Positions 1-6,793 of a DNA stretch of 64,000 nt are shown here, piece after piece (the stretch's first letter is position 1; each line of letters opens with the position of its first letter). The DNA is taken from positions 434,001 to 498,000 of the forward strand of contig NZ_PZYY01000004.1 in assembly GCF_003047265.1 (NCBI RefSeq). The letters run 5' to 3'. The position numbers and the translations under genes are program-made. The notes under the pieces are model-generated. The model was not told the origin of the DNA, did not search any database, and saw only the letters and a list, made by a program, of their open reading frames with translations. The DNA comes from Nocardioides terrigena. GTDB taxonomy: Bacteria > Actinomycetota > Actinomycetes > Propionibacteriales > Nocardioidaceae.

Positions 1-504
1 CTGGAGCTCCACCCCGACGCGCTGGTCGCGGTCGAGGAGCGCGGTGTCGGCTACCGGGTCAACCGGCACTTCCCCGAGGGCGAGCTCTCCGGCGAGATGA
101 TCCTCACCGACCTCGACGACATCGTCGGGCACCCGGTCAGCCGTGTGATCATCCGCGACCCCAACGCCAGCGCCGACGACTTCGTCAGGCTGGCCGACAC
201 CCTGGGGCTGCACTCCATCGGCTACGTCGTCGGCTGGACGGCCTGGCTCGACCTCTCCCCGCAGGGCGTCCACAAGGCTTCCGGGCTCCAGCACGTCGCC
301 GACGAGCTCGGCGTCCACGCGCGCGACGTGCTCGCCATCGGCGACGGCCGCAACGACATCGAGATGCTCCGCTGGGCCGGCCGCGGCGTCGCCATGGGCC
401 AGTCCGTCGAGGAGGTCCGCGACGTCGCCGACCATGTCACCGACACCGTGTACGAGGACGGGGCCGCGGTGGAGATCGGCCGCTGGTTCCCTTCCGGTGG
501 TTGA
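1..504 (+). CDS. HAD-superfamily (Cof-like) hydrolase, 3' part only
   Basis: The reading frame is open from the first base of the window, so the start lies upstream; 167 residues are visible. The C-terminal half of a type IIB HAD phosphatase can be seen: a conserved Lys in VHKASGL followed by the acidic motif AIGDGRNDIEML, which binds Mg2+ in this family. The nucleophile motif (DxDGT) must be in the missing part. Members dephosphorylate small sugar phosphates or cofactors in the cytoplasm; the substrate cannot be read from sequence. The last codons and the TGA stop fall inside the first copy of a duplicated repeat (496-517). A second HAD phosphatase follows directly, so the two are probably co-transcribed. 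Confidence 0.85.
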   Translation: MELHPDALVAVEERGVGYRVNRHFPEGELSGEMILTDLDDIVGHPVSRVIIRDPNASADDFVRLADTLGLHSIGYVVGWTAWLDLSPQGVHKASGLQHVADELGVHARDVLAIGDGRNDIEMLRWAGRGVAMGQSVEEVRDVADHVTDTVYEDGAAVEIGRWFPSGG

Positions 505-560
505 GGTGCGAGCGGAGGTCCTCGGTGGTTGAGGTGCGAGCGGAGCGAGCCTCGAAACCC
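496..560 (+). repeat. Dispersed palindromic repeat with a partial direct duplication
   Basis: The 22-bp sequence at 496-517 recurs perfectly at 524-545, a 28-bp shift. The second copy continues to about 560 and forms an imperfect dyad: GGTTGAGG at 528-535 can pair with CCTC and AACC at 551-559 with a small bulge. I recall near-identical units in many intergenic regions of Nocardioides genomes; that is recollection, not a search. Here the unit supplies the stop codon of the first HAD gene and candidate start codons of the next. Confidence 0.7.
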
Positions 561-1358
561 CGCCTGGTCGCCACCGACCTCGACGGCACCCTGCTTCACA
601 CCGACGGCACCGTCACGGCGCGCACCCGCGCCGTCCTGACCGCCCTCGACGACCTCGGCGTCCCCGTCGTGTTCACCACCGGTCGCCCCATCCGCTGGAT
701 GGAGGCGCTGTGGGAGGAGGTCGGGGGCCACGGGCTCGCGATCTGCAGCAACGGCGGCATCGTGTACGACGTCGCGCAGCGCGCCGTCCGCACGGCCCGC
801 ACCATCCCGGCGGACGTCCTCCTCGACGTCGGGGCCGCGATCCGGAGCGCGATCCCGGGGTCGACCTTCGCCCTCGAGAAGACCACCGGCTTCGCCCGCG
901 AGCACGACTTCATGCCGCGGCTCAAGGTCAACGCGGCGCCCGACGTGCCGTCCGGGACCCTGGAGGAGATCGCCGACGACACGGTGGTCAAGCTGCTGGC
1001 CCGCCACGAGGAGATCGGCCCCGAGGACTACTGGCGGCGCGTCGAGGAGGTCGTCGGCCAGCGGGTCGTCCCGACCTGGTCGTCGGTCGGCACCCTGGTC
1101 GAGATCAGCGCAGCGGGGGTCACCAAGGCCTCCACGCTGGCGAGCCTGGCGGCCGAGCTCGGGGCCGGGCCCCAGGACGTGATCGCCTTCGGGGACATGC
1201 CCAACGACCTGCCCCTGCTCGAGTGGGCCGGGACGTCGTACGCCATGGCCAACGCGCACCCCTCCGTCATCGAGCTGGCCGACCACACGGCCCCCCACCA
1301 CGACGACGACGGCGTCGCCACCGTGCTCGATCGGGTGTTCGGCCTCTCGGTAGGGTGA
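534..1358 (+). CDS. HAD-superfamily hydrolase, Cof/SPP type IIB
   Basis: A complete type IIB HAD phosphatase of about 274 residues. The nucleophile motif DLDGTLLHTDG lies near the N-terminus, motif II appears in TTGRPIRWM, the conserved Lys in VTKASTL, and the Mg2+ site in AFGDMPNDLPLLEWAG. These are all catalytic elements of phosphatases acting on sugar phosphates or nucleotide cofactors. The start is uncertain: TTG 501, GTG 525 and GTG 534 are in frame, none has a good Shine-Dalgarno sequence, and all lie in the repeat at 496-560. I chose 534 because it leaves a family-typical short leader before the nucleophile. It probably forms an operon with the upstream HAD gene. Confidence 0.88.
   Translation: MRAERASKPRLVATDLDGTLLHTDGTVTARTRAVLTALDDLGVPVVFTTGRPIRWMEALWEEVGGHGLAICSNGGIVYDVAQRAVRTARTIPADVLLDVGAAIRSAIPGSTFALEKTTGFAREHDFMPRLKVNAAPDVPSGTLEEIADDTVVKLLARHEEIGPEDYWRRVEEVVGQRVVPTWSSVGTLVEISAAGVTKASTLASLAAELGAGPQDVIAFGDMPNDLPLLEWAGTSYAMANAHPSVIELADHTAPHHDDDGVATVLDRVFGLSVG
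1351..1356 (+). promoter_or_regulatory. Candidate -10 element (TAGGGT), leaderless start at 1364
   Basis: TAGGGT ends 7 nt before ATG 1364, the spacing expected if transcription begins at the start codon. It overlaps the stop codon of the preceding gene. AGGG could instead act as a Shine-Dalgarno sequence, so this case alone is ambiguous; other genes in the window show the same layout with hexamers that are not SD-like. Confidence 0.45.
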
Positions 1359-1363
1359 CGCGC

Positions 1364-1960
1364 ATGTCCATCCGCCTCCCGTCCGCGCTGCCCCGGGTGC
1401 TGCGCGCCCTGCTGGCCTGCGTGTTCGTGGTCGGCGGCCTCGTGCTCTCCGTGCAGGCGTCGGCCGCCGCGTGCACCTGCCAGCCCGCCGACGCCGAGCG
1501 ACAGACCTCCCGGGCGGACGCCGTCTTCATCGGCACCGTCGACGGGGTCACCCGGGGTGACCAGCAGCTCGAGATGGCCGTCACGGCGACCCGCGCCTAC
1601 AAGGGCACGGTGGAGCGCAGCACGACCGTCACGACGGCCACCCAGACGACCGCGTGCGGCATCGGCGAGCCCGAGGTCGGCACCGACCTCCTCTTCATCG
1701 TGCGCGGCGACGCCCCGCCGTACGTCGCCAACAGCTGCGACGGGACCGGCCGCCTCGACGCGGACCGGGTCGCCCAGATCGAGGGCATCCTCGGCACCGG
1801 GCAGGCCGTGCAGCCGCCTCCGCCGCCGACCGCGACCCGCACCCTGGTCGAGGACTCCCCGCCCGCGTCGCTCGCGCGGCTCGCCGCCCCGGGTGGCGCG
1901 CTGGTCCTCGTCGGACTGCTCGGGCTCGTCGTCGTCGGGCGGCTGGGTCGCCGGGCGTGA
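1364..1960 (+). CDS. Exported NTR/TIMP-like protein with C-terminal membrane anchor
   Basis: 198 residues. A signal peptide (hydrophobic run ending AQASAAA, about residues 10-36) is followed by CTCQP, so a CxC motif begins the predicted mature protein. DAVFIGTV and two later Cys residues fit the netrin-like (TIMP-like) fold seen in exported actinobacterial proteins. A Pro-rich stretch and a C-terminal hydrophobic segment with an RLGRR tail suggest anchoring with the NTR domain outside. There is no LPxTG motif. The role is unknown; a metal or protease interaction would be a guess. Its GTGA overlap with the next small membrane protein implies joint translation. Confidence 0.75.
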   Translation: MSIRLPSALPRVLRALLACVFVVGGLVLSVQASAAACTCQPADAERQTSRADAVFIGTVDGVTRGDQQLEMAVTATRAYKGTVERSTTVTTATQTTACGIGEPEVGTDLLFIVRGDAPPYVANSCDGTGRLDADRVAQIEGILGTGQAVQPPPPPTATRTLVEDSPPASLARLAAPGGALVLVGLLGLVVVGRLGRRA

Positions 1961-2193
1961 CACCCCTCTCCCGGGCACTGGCCGGGGCGCTGCTGGTGGT
2001 CTCCCTGCTGGGCGGCTCGCTGGCCCTCACGGCCGGCCCCGCCGCGGCGTCCGACAGCGTCGGGCTGACCTATGACCAGTGGCGGACGGGTCGCCTGGTC
2101 CTCGGCGTGCTCGGCCTGGCCTTCCTGGGGTTCTTCGTGTTCCGCGCGCTGCGCGCCCGGTGGTCGCAACGGCGCACGACCGACGACAGGTAG
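1957..2193 (+). CDS. Small membrane protein, unknown function
   Basis: 78 residues, starting at GTG 1957, which overlaps the TGA of the upstream gene. It has a signal-like N-terminus (LAGALLVVSLLGGSLALTAG), a short extracytoplasmic stretch, a single transmembrane helix (LVLGVLGLAFLGFFVFRAL) and a basic tail. I do not recognise a family. The coupling suggests it partners the NTR-like protein at the membrane. Confidence 0.7.
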   Translation: MTPLSRALAGALLVVSLLGGSLALTAGPAAASDSVGLTYDQWRTGRLVLGVLGLAFLGFFVFRALRARWSQRRTTDDR

Positions 2194-2200
2194 CCGTCCC

Positions 2201-2845
2201 TCAGAGGTACATCCCGCCGGACTCGCCCGGCGCCTGCGGCTCACCTGTCGGCATGGTCGGCATGCCCTGCGGCTGCGACGGGCCGTGGCCCTCGGCGTGC
2301 ATGCCGGGCGGGAGGGCCTTGCGCATCTGCTCGAGCTGGCTGCGGGCCGCCATCTGCTGGGCGTAGATCGCGGTCTGGATGCCGTGGAAGAGCCCCTCGA
2401 GCCAGCCCACCAGCTGCGCCTGCGCGATCCGCAGCTCGCCCTCCGAGGGGGTGCCCTCCTCGGTGAAGGGGAGCGTCAGGCGATCCAGCTCCTCGACCAG
2501 CTCGGGGGCCAACCCGGCCTCGAGCTCCTTGATGGAGGCCTGGTGGATCTCCTTGAGGCGGTTGCGGCTGGCCTCGTCGAGGGGCGCGGCCTTCACCTCC
2601 TCGAGGAGCTGTCGGATCATCGAGCCGATCCGCATCACCTTGGCCGGCTGCTCGACCAGCTCGGTGATGTGTCGCGCGCCCTCGCCGGCTTCGTCCTCGG
2701 CGTCGCGGTGCTCGTCGAGCGTGGGCAGAGCACTGACCGGGATCGTCCCGACCGGGCGCCCGTCGGGTCCGACGACCACGACCTGCTCCTCGTCGCTGTG
2801 GTCGGCGACCGTGCCGTCCGGGCCGGGCTGCTGCTGCTCACTCAT
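2201..2845 (-). CDS. bpa: Bacterial proteasome activator Bpa (PafE)
   Basis: 214 residues, similar to M. tuberculosis Bpa. This ring-forming, ATP-independent activator docks on the 20S proteasome and opens its gate so that unfolded proteins enter without Pup tagging. The helical core is recognisable (RIGSMIRQLLEEVKAAPLDE, QLVGWLEGLFHGIQTAIYAQ). The C-terminus is GMYL, which fits the HbYX gate-opening motif (Met-Tyr-Leu). ATG 2845 was chosen because the family begins there; the open frame upstream is only the repeat array. A TAGGGT hexamer 7 nt upstream suggests a leaderless transcript. A quinone oxidoreductase lies upstream on the same strand; I recall the same families near Bpa in mycobacteria. 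Proteasome genes are not in this window. Confidence 0.93.
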   Translation of the reverse strand: MSEQQQPGPDGTVADHSDEEQVVVVGPDGRPVGTIPVSALPTLDEHRDAEDEAGEGARHITELVEQPAKVMRIGSMIRQLLEEVKAAPLDEASRNRLKEIHQASIKELEAGLAPELVEELDRLTLPFTEEGTPSEGELRIAQAQLVGWLEGLFHGIQTAIYAQQMAARSQLEQMRKALPPGMHAEGHGPSQPQGMPTMPTGEPQAPGESGGMYL

Positions 2846-2852
2846 GCGAGCC

Positions 2853-2858
2853 ACCCTA
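2853..2858 (-). promoter_or_regulatory. Candidate -10 element (TAGGGT) of bpa
   Basis: On the minus strand TAGGGT ends 7 nt before the bpa start codon at 2845. The 43-bp repeat array begins at 2892, immediately beyond where a -35 box would lie, so the array sits in the upstream activating position of this promoter. Confidence 0.45.
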
Positions 2859-2891
2859 GCCGCGGGGCGATGGGCCTCCCCGCGGAGTGGG

Positions 2892-3192
2892 TTGCGCGGG
2901 TGCGCAGCTCTGGGGAGGCATCGCGCCGCGTTCCCTGCGCACCTGCGCAGCTCTGGGGAGGCGTCCGATCGTGTTCCCTGCGCGGCTGCGCAGGAATCGC
3001 GCCCCGCCGGACGGCTCTCCCTGCGCACCTGCGCAGGGAAGGCCCCGGGCCCGGCCGTCAGAGCTGCGCACCTGCACAGGGAAGGCCCTGGGCCCGGCCG
3101 TCAGAGCTGCGCGCCCGCGCAGGCAAGGACCCGCTCGCGGTGGCCAGAGCTGCGCACCTGCGCAGGCAAGGCCCCGGGCACGGGGGTCGCGA
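2892..3192. repeat. 43-bp tandem array, seven units each headed by a 16-bp palindrome
   Basis: Palindromes related to CTGCGCACCTGCGCAG start at 2892, 2935, 2978, 3021, 3064, 3107 and 3150, a constant 43-bp period. The arms CTGCGCA/TGCGCAG flank a two-base centre; at 3021 the dyad extends to TCCCTGCGCA-CC-TGCGCAGGGA. Copies 2, 4 and 7 are exact; the others differ at one to four positions. The 27-bp intervals are related in pairs (units 1 and 2, 4 and 5, 6 and 7). This fills most of the 353-bp gap between bpa and the oxidoreductase; I see no gene in it. It could be a minisatellite, a multi-copy protein-binding site or a set of hairpins ending the oxidoreductase transcript. Confidence 0.9.
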
Positions 3193-3198
3193 CAGGCC

Positions 3199-4167
3199 TC
3201 AGAGCGTCAGGACGATCTTCCCGATGTGGTCGCTGGACTCCATCAGCGCGTGCGCGGCGGCGACGTCCTCGAGCGGCATCGTCGTGTGCACGATCGGCCG
3301 CACGGTGCCGTCGGCGACGAGCGGCCACACGTTCTCCACCACCGACGCGCAGATGGCGGCCTTGTCGTCGGCCGGGCGGGAGCGCAGCGAGGTGGCGATC
3401 ACGGCGCCGCGCTTGCGCAGCAGGGCGTTGATGTCGAGCTCCCCCTTTGACCCGCCCTGCATCCCGATGATGACGAGCCGGCCCTCGGTGGCGAGCGCGT
3501 CGACGTTGCGGCCGAGGTACTTCGCGCCCATGTTGTCCAGGATGACGTCCGCACCCCCGTCGGCCTTCACCACCTCGACGAAGTCCTCCTCGCTGTAGTT
3601 GATCGTCACGTCGGCCCCCAGCTCCGCGCAGGCCGCGAGCTTCTCGGCGCTGCCGGCGGTGGCGAAGACCTTGGCGGAGAGCGCGGTCGCGAGCTGGATG
3701 GCCATGGTGCCGATGCCGCCCGAGCCGCCGTGCACCAGGAACCGCTCACCGGGCTGGAGACCAGCGACCATGAAGACGTTGGACCACACAGTGCACGCGA
3801 CCTCGGGGAGTGCGGCGGCCTCGACGAGGGAGACCCCCGCGGGCACCGGCATCAGCTGCCCGGCCGGCACCACGACGTACGACGCGTAGCCACCACCGGC
3901 GAGCAGCGCGCAGACCTGGTCGCCGACCGCCCACCCCTCGACGTCGTCGCCGAGCGCGGAGATCGTGCCGCTGCACTCGAGGCCGATGACGTCCGAGGCG
4001 CCCGGGGGCGGCGGGTAGAAGCCCTGCCGCTGCAGGGTGTCGGCCCGGTTGACCGCCGTGGCGGCCACCGCCACCAGCACCTCGCCGGGCCCCGGCGTCG
4101 GGTCGGGCACCTCGCCCACGGACAGGACCTCGGGACCTCCGGTACCGGAGGCGATCACGGCTCGCAT
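3199..4167 (-). CDS. NAD(P)H:quinone oxidoreductase, zinc-independent MDR family
   Basis: 322 residues, typical of the PIG3/QOR branch of medium-chain reductases. The N-terminal GroES-like domain (GPGEVLVAVAATAVNRADTL) lacks the zinc-binding cysteines of alcohol dehydrogenases. The Rossmann domain carries LVHGGSGGIGTMAIQLA, the NADPH-binding loop, and ILDNMGAKYL further on. These enzymes reduce quinones or related enones with NADPH in the cytoplasm. The gene stops just beyond the tandem array, which separates it from bpa on the same strand. No clear Shine-Dalgarno sequence or TANNNT box precedes ATG 4167. Confidence 0.9.
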   Translation of the reverse strand: MRAVIASGTGGPEVLSVGEVPDPTPGPGEVLVAVAATAVNRADTLQRQGFYPPPPGASDVIGLECSGTISALGDDVEGWAVGDQVCALLAGGGYASYVVVPAGQLMPVPAGVSLVEAAALPEVACTVWSNVFMVAGLQPGERFLVHGGSGGIGTMAIQLATALSAKVFATAGSAEKLAACAELGADVTINYSEEDFVEVVKADGGADVILDNMGAKYLGRNVDALATEGRLVIIGMQGGSKGELDINALLRKRGAVIATSLRSRPADDKAAICASVVENVWPLVADGTVRPIVHTTMPLEDVAAAHALMESSDHIGKIVLTL

Positions 4168-4219
4168 GGGACCACCATGCCAGCCCGTCGAGGCCGGCCC
4201 GTCGAGCGGGGAGCCCGGG

Positions 4220-4546
4220 CTACTCCTCCTCGAAGTCCTCGCCGGTGTGGTCGACGGCGGAGTCGTCGGGGACCTCGTCGTCGATGTCGTCGGGGTCCGG
4301 CGCCCCGGCCGGCCGCTCCCAGCGCTCGGCCAGGCCCTGGGCGAGCGCCGCCAGCCGCTCCGTCTCCTCGGGGTCGGCGTCCCGGGAGCCCACCGCCACG
4401 CCGAGGAGGTAGGCCGTGATGGGCGCCGACGTCTTCTGCACGTTCTTGGCCGCTGCGCGTGCCAGGTCGAGGATCAGGCCCTCGTCGACCTCGGTCTCGA
4501 CGTCGAGCACGTCGCACAGCTCATCGATCCAGTCGTGGAGGTTCAC
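4220..4546 (-). CDS. DUF6457 protein, companion of MobA
   Basis: About 108 residues beginning VNLHDWIDEL, a small helical protein that in actinobacteria often sits beside molybdenum cofactor guanylyltransferase. Conserved-looking segments are DLARAAAKNVQKTSAPITAY and LAALAQGLAERW; the C-terminus is strongly acidic. GTG 4546 is preferred over the longer ATG frame because GGTGGAG lies about 9 nt upstream and the family starts with this helix. Its job is unknown; the position just downstream of mobA suggests a link to molybdenum cofactor maturation. Confidence 0.75.
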   Translation of the reverse strand: MNLHDWIDELCDVLDVETEVDEGLILDLARAAAKNVQKTSAPITAYLLGVAVGSRDADPEETERLAALAQGLAERWERPAGAPDPDDIDDEVPDDSAVDHTGEDFEEE

Positions 4547-4601
4547 ACACTCAATCTCCACCCGCAGGGATCGGGCGTGCAAGTGCCTCTCCGGAGGCGG
4601 C

Positions 4602-5180
4602 CTAGTCCTGCAGGTCGCGCCAGTCCGCCCAAGTGTCCACGTCGCGCGCCTCGGTGCCGTCGGCCGGCACGGACGCGAGGTCCAGGTCCGCGAGCAGCGC
4701 CCGCAGCGACATCCCGTGCTGGCGCTCCGGGTCGGGGCGCACGGCGGCCAGGCGGGAGGCCGACACCACCCCGGCCAGCTGTCGGCGTCCGTCGGCGTCC
4801 ATGAGGAAGGCGCCGTCGTGACCGGCGGCCGCCTCCCGCAGGCGACGCATCGTGGACGTCGTCACGTGCGGCATGTCGACGGCCAGCACGCCGACGACGG
4901 CCGGGGCGCGGAGCAGCGCGTCGACACCGGTGAGGAGGCCGGCCACGGGCCCGCCCTTCGGCGGGTCCTCCCGGGTGAAGGTCACCGGACGCGTGGTCGG
5001 CACTGACGGGGGACCGACCACGACGACCTCGTCGGCGTCGAGGAAGGCGTCGATGGTCCACTCCAGCAGGGTGCGCCCCCCGAGCTCGAGCCCGGCCTTG
5101 TCGATGCCGTCCATGCGCGCCGCCGTACCGCCCGCGAGCACGATCCCGCAGAAGCCCGCCGCCGTCCCGTCCGGTCCCAT
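4602..5180 (-). CDS. mobA: Molybdenum cofactor guanylyltransferase
   Basis: 192 residues. MobA transfers GMP from GTP to molybdopterin, giving the guanine dinucleotide cofactor used by DMSO-reductase-family enzymes. The nucleotidyltransferase signature LAGGTAARMDGIDKAGLEL is at residues about 15-33, with DPPKGGPVAGL and the metal-binding Asp in AVDMPHV further on. It is near family length. ATG 5180 was chosen over the upstream ATG because GGGAG lies 9 nt ahead. It is followed by the DUF6457 gene on the same strand. No molybdoenzyme is encoded in the window. Confidence 0.9.
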   Translation of the reverse strand: MGPDGTAAGFCGIVLAGGTAARMDGIDKAGLELGGRTLLEWTIDAFLDADEVVVVGPPSVPTTRPVTFTREDPPKGGPVAGLLTGVDALLRAPAVVGVLAVDMPHVTTSTMRRLREAAAGHDGAFLMDADGRRQLAGVVSASRLAAVRPDPERQHGMSLRALLADLDLASVPADGTEARDVDTWADWRDLQD

Positions 5181-5221
5181 GGCGACAGTCTCCCAGCGGC
5201 GTCCCACGCCCCGGCCGCCTG

Positions 5222-5227
5222 TAGCCT
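5222..5227 (+). promoter_or_regulatory. Candidate -10 element (TAGCCT), leaderless start at 5235
   Basis: TAGCCT ends 7 nt before GTG 5235, and no Shine-Dalgarno sequence is present in between. This supports a leaderless transcript for the membrane protein. Confidence 0.5.
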
Positions 5228-5234
5228 TCGGGCC

Positions 5235-6497
5235 GTGTCCTCCCCCTCTCGGGGCCCCGCCAAGGGCCGCCGCATCGCCGACAGGCCGCCGTCACGGTGG
5301 CGGCGTGGTCGGTCGTCGCACCCCGAGGCGGGGGCCGCCCACACCACCGGCCCCGGGTCGGCCTCCCCGCCGGACCGGCCCACGGAGCAGCCGGATCCCG
5401 CGCCGACCGGGACCCCACCGACCGAGGCTGAGTCGATCAGGTCCACACCGGCCGAGGCCGAGCCGACCAGCACCACACCGACCGAAGCCGAGCCGGCTCC
5501 ACCACCCGAGTCCGGGCTCGGCGTCTCGCCGCGGGTCCAGGCGCTGCTGTGGCTCACCGCCGCCGTGGTGGTCGTCGCCGGCGTGGCCGCGCTGGTCGCC
5601 GCCGCACTGGGCGTGGGTCCGGAATGGCTCGACGGCGTCGGTGCCGTCGCGGTGGCCACCGTGTTGTCGTGGGCGCTCGCGGTGCGGACCGGCGGCCGGC
5701 CCTGGGTCACCGCGGTGCTCGCGCTCGCGATCGGTGGCTCGGCGGTCGTGGTCGACACGGCGATGCTGCGCACCGGTGCCGCCGTCCTCACCGTCGTCAC
5801 CGGCGGCGTGCTGGCGGTCATGCTCACCGTCCCGGCCGCCACCTACCTGCGCGCGTGCCGCGAGGTCCTCATCGCGACCGTGATCTCCGGCATCACGGCC
5901 CTCGCGGCCGTCGGCCTCGAGCCGACGGTCACGGTCCCGCGCTTCGACTACGCCTCGTTGCTGCTGGGGCTGGTGCTCGTCTTCGGTCTCGTCTACCGTC
6001 TCGGCGCCGGCCTCCACGGCCTCGGTCGTCGCGGCCTGGTCGCGGTCCTCGTCGGCGCCGTCCTGCTGGTCCTCACCCTCGCCTACGCCGAGCTGCTGCG
6101 GAGGTACGGCGCGGGGTCGGTCGTGCAGAGCGCGCTCGAGTTCGTCGACTGGACCACCGAGCGGATCGGGGCCTTCCCGCGTCCGCTCGTGGTGCTGCTC
6201 GGCATCCCCGCGCTGGTCTGGGGCACCCACATGCGCGCCCGGCGCCGCCAGGGCTGGTGGGTCTGCGCCTTCGGCGTGACGGCCACGATCCCGCTGGCGC
6301 AGGGGCTGCTCGACCCGGAGGGCAGCTTCCTCGAGGCCGGCCTGCAGGCGGCGTACTCGCTCGTCCCGGGCCTGCTGCTCGGCTACCTCGTCGTGCGCAC
6401 GGATCTGGCACTCACCGGCCCGCGCGGCCGGCGCGGGCGTCGCGCGGAGGAGGCCGAGGCGCACCGTCCCGAGCCCTCGCGGCTCGCGGAACTCTGA
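5235..6497 (+). CDS. Polytopic membrane protein with Pro/Glu-rich N-terminal tail
   Basis: 420 residues, no recognised family. Residues 1-95 are hydrophilic and rich in Arg, Pro and Glu. Residues 61-90 are three consecutive decapeptides of the pattern TPxEAEPxxx. About nine hydrophobic segments follow between residues 100 and 395 (for example LLWLTAAVVVVAGVAALVAA, LVAVLVGAVLLVLTLAYAEL), then a basic and acidic C-terminal tail. The tail and segment count suggest an integral membrane protein with cytoplasmic termini; no transport or catalytic motif stands out. Confidence 0.75.
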   Translation: MSSPSRGPAKGRRIADRPPSRWRRGRSSHPEAGAAHTTGPGSASPPDRPTEQPDPAPTGTPPTEAESIRSTPAEAEPTSTTPTEAEPAPPPESGLGVSPRVQALLWLTAAVVVVAGVAALVAAALGVGPEWLDGVGAVAVATVLSWALAVRTGGRPWVTAVLALAIGGSAVVVDTAMLRTGAAVLTVVTGGVLAVMLTVPAATYLRACREVLIATVISGITALAAVGLEPTVTVPRFDYASLLLGLVLVFGLVYRLGAGLHGLGRRGLVAVLVGAVLLVLTLAYAELLRRYGAGSVVQSALEFVDWTTERIGAFPRPLVVLLGIPALVWGTHMRARRRQGWWVCAFGVTATIPLAQGLLDPEGSFLEAGLQAAYSLVPGLLLGYLVVRTDLALTGPRGRRGRRAEEAEAHRPEPSRLAEL

Positions 6498-6515
6498 CTA
6501 CGCCCCAGTAACGGC

Positions 6516-6521
6516 TAGCGT
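6516..6521 (+). promoter_or_regulatory. Candidate -10 element (TAGCGT), leaderless start at 6529
   Basis: TAGCGT ends 7 nt before ATG 6529, and no Shine-Dalgarno sequence lies between. Confidence 0.5.
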
Positions 6522-6528
6522 CGCCTCC

Positions 6529-6756
6529 ATGGCCCGCTCCCAGTCCACCGAGATCCTCGCCGAGATGGTGGCCAACGTCCTTGTGGTGTCCTGCGAGGTC
6601 GGCGACACCATCGCCCAGGGCGACACCGTCATCCTCCTCGAGTCGATGAAGATGGAGATCCCCGTCCTCGCCGAGCGCGCGGGCACCGTCACCGCCATCA
6701 GGGTCACCCCCGGCGACGTCGTCCAGGAGGGCGACCCGCTGATCGTGCTGGACTGA
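6529..6756 (+). CDS. Biotin/lipoyl-type carrier protein (BCCP-like)
   Basis: 75 residues, the size of a free-standing biotinyl domain. The modified lysine is K41 in ESMKMEIPV, the classical biotinylation tetrapeptide MKM, followed by the second half of the hammerhead fold with GDVVQEGDPL. Such proteins carry biotin, and carboxyl groups, for acyl-CoA carboxylases; here no carboxylase subunit is adjacent, so the partner must be encoded elsewhere. A leaderless promoter candidate precedes it. Confidence 0.88.
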   Translation: MARSQSTEILAEMVANVLVVSCEVGDTIAQGDTVILLESMKMEIPVLAERAGTVTAIRVTPGDVVQEGDPLIVLD

Positions 6757-6793
6757 CACGCGCCTCCGGGGAGGGGTGCGGCACAGTGGGCAC

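Noticed and set aside
2892..3192. Possible CRISPR array, because repeats alternate with 27-bp intervals
   Set aside because: The repeat is only 16 bp and itself variable, the intervals resemble each other in pairs, and no cas gene is near. A tandem repeat fits better.
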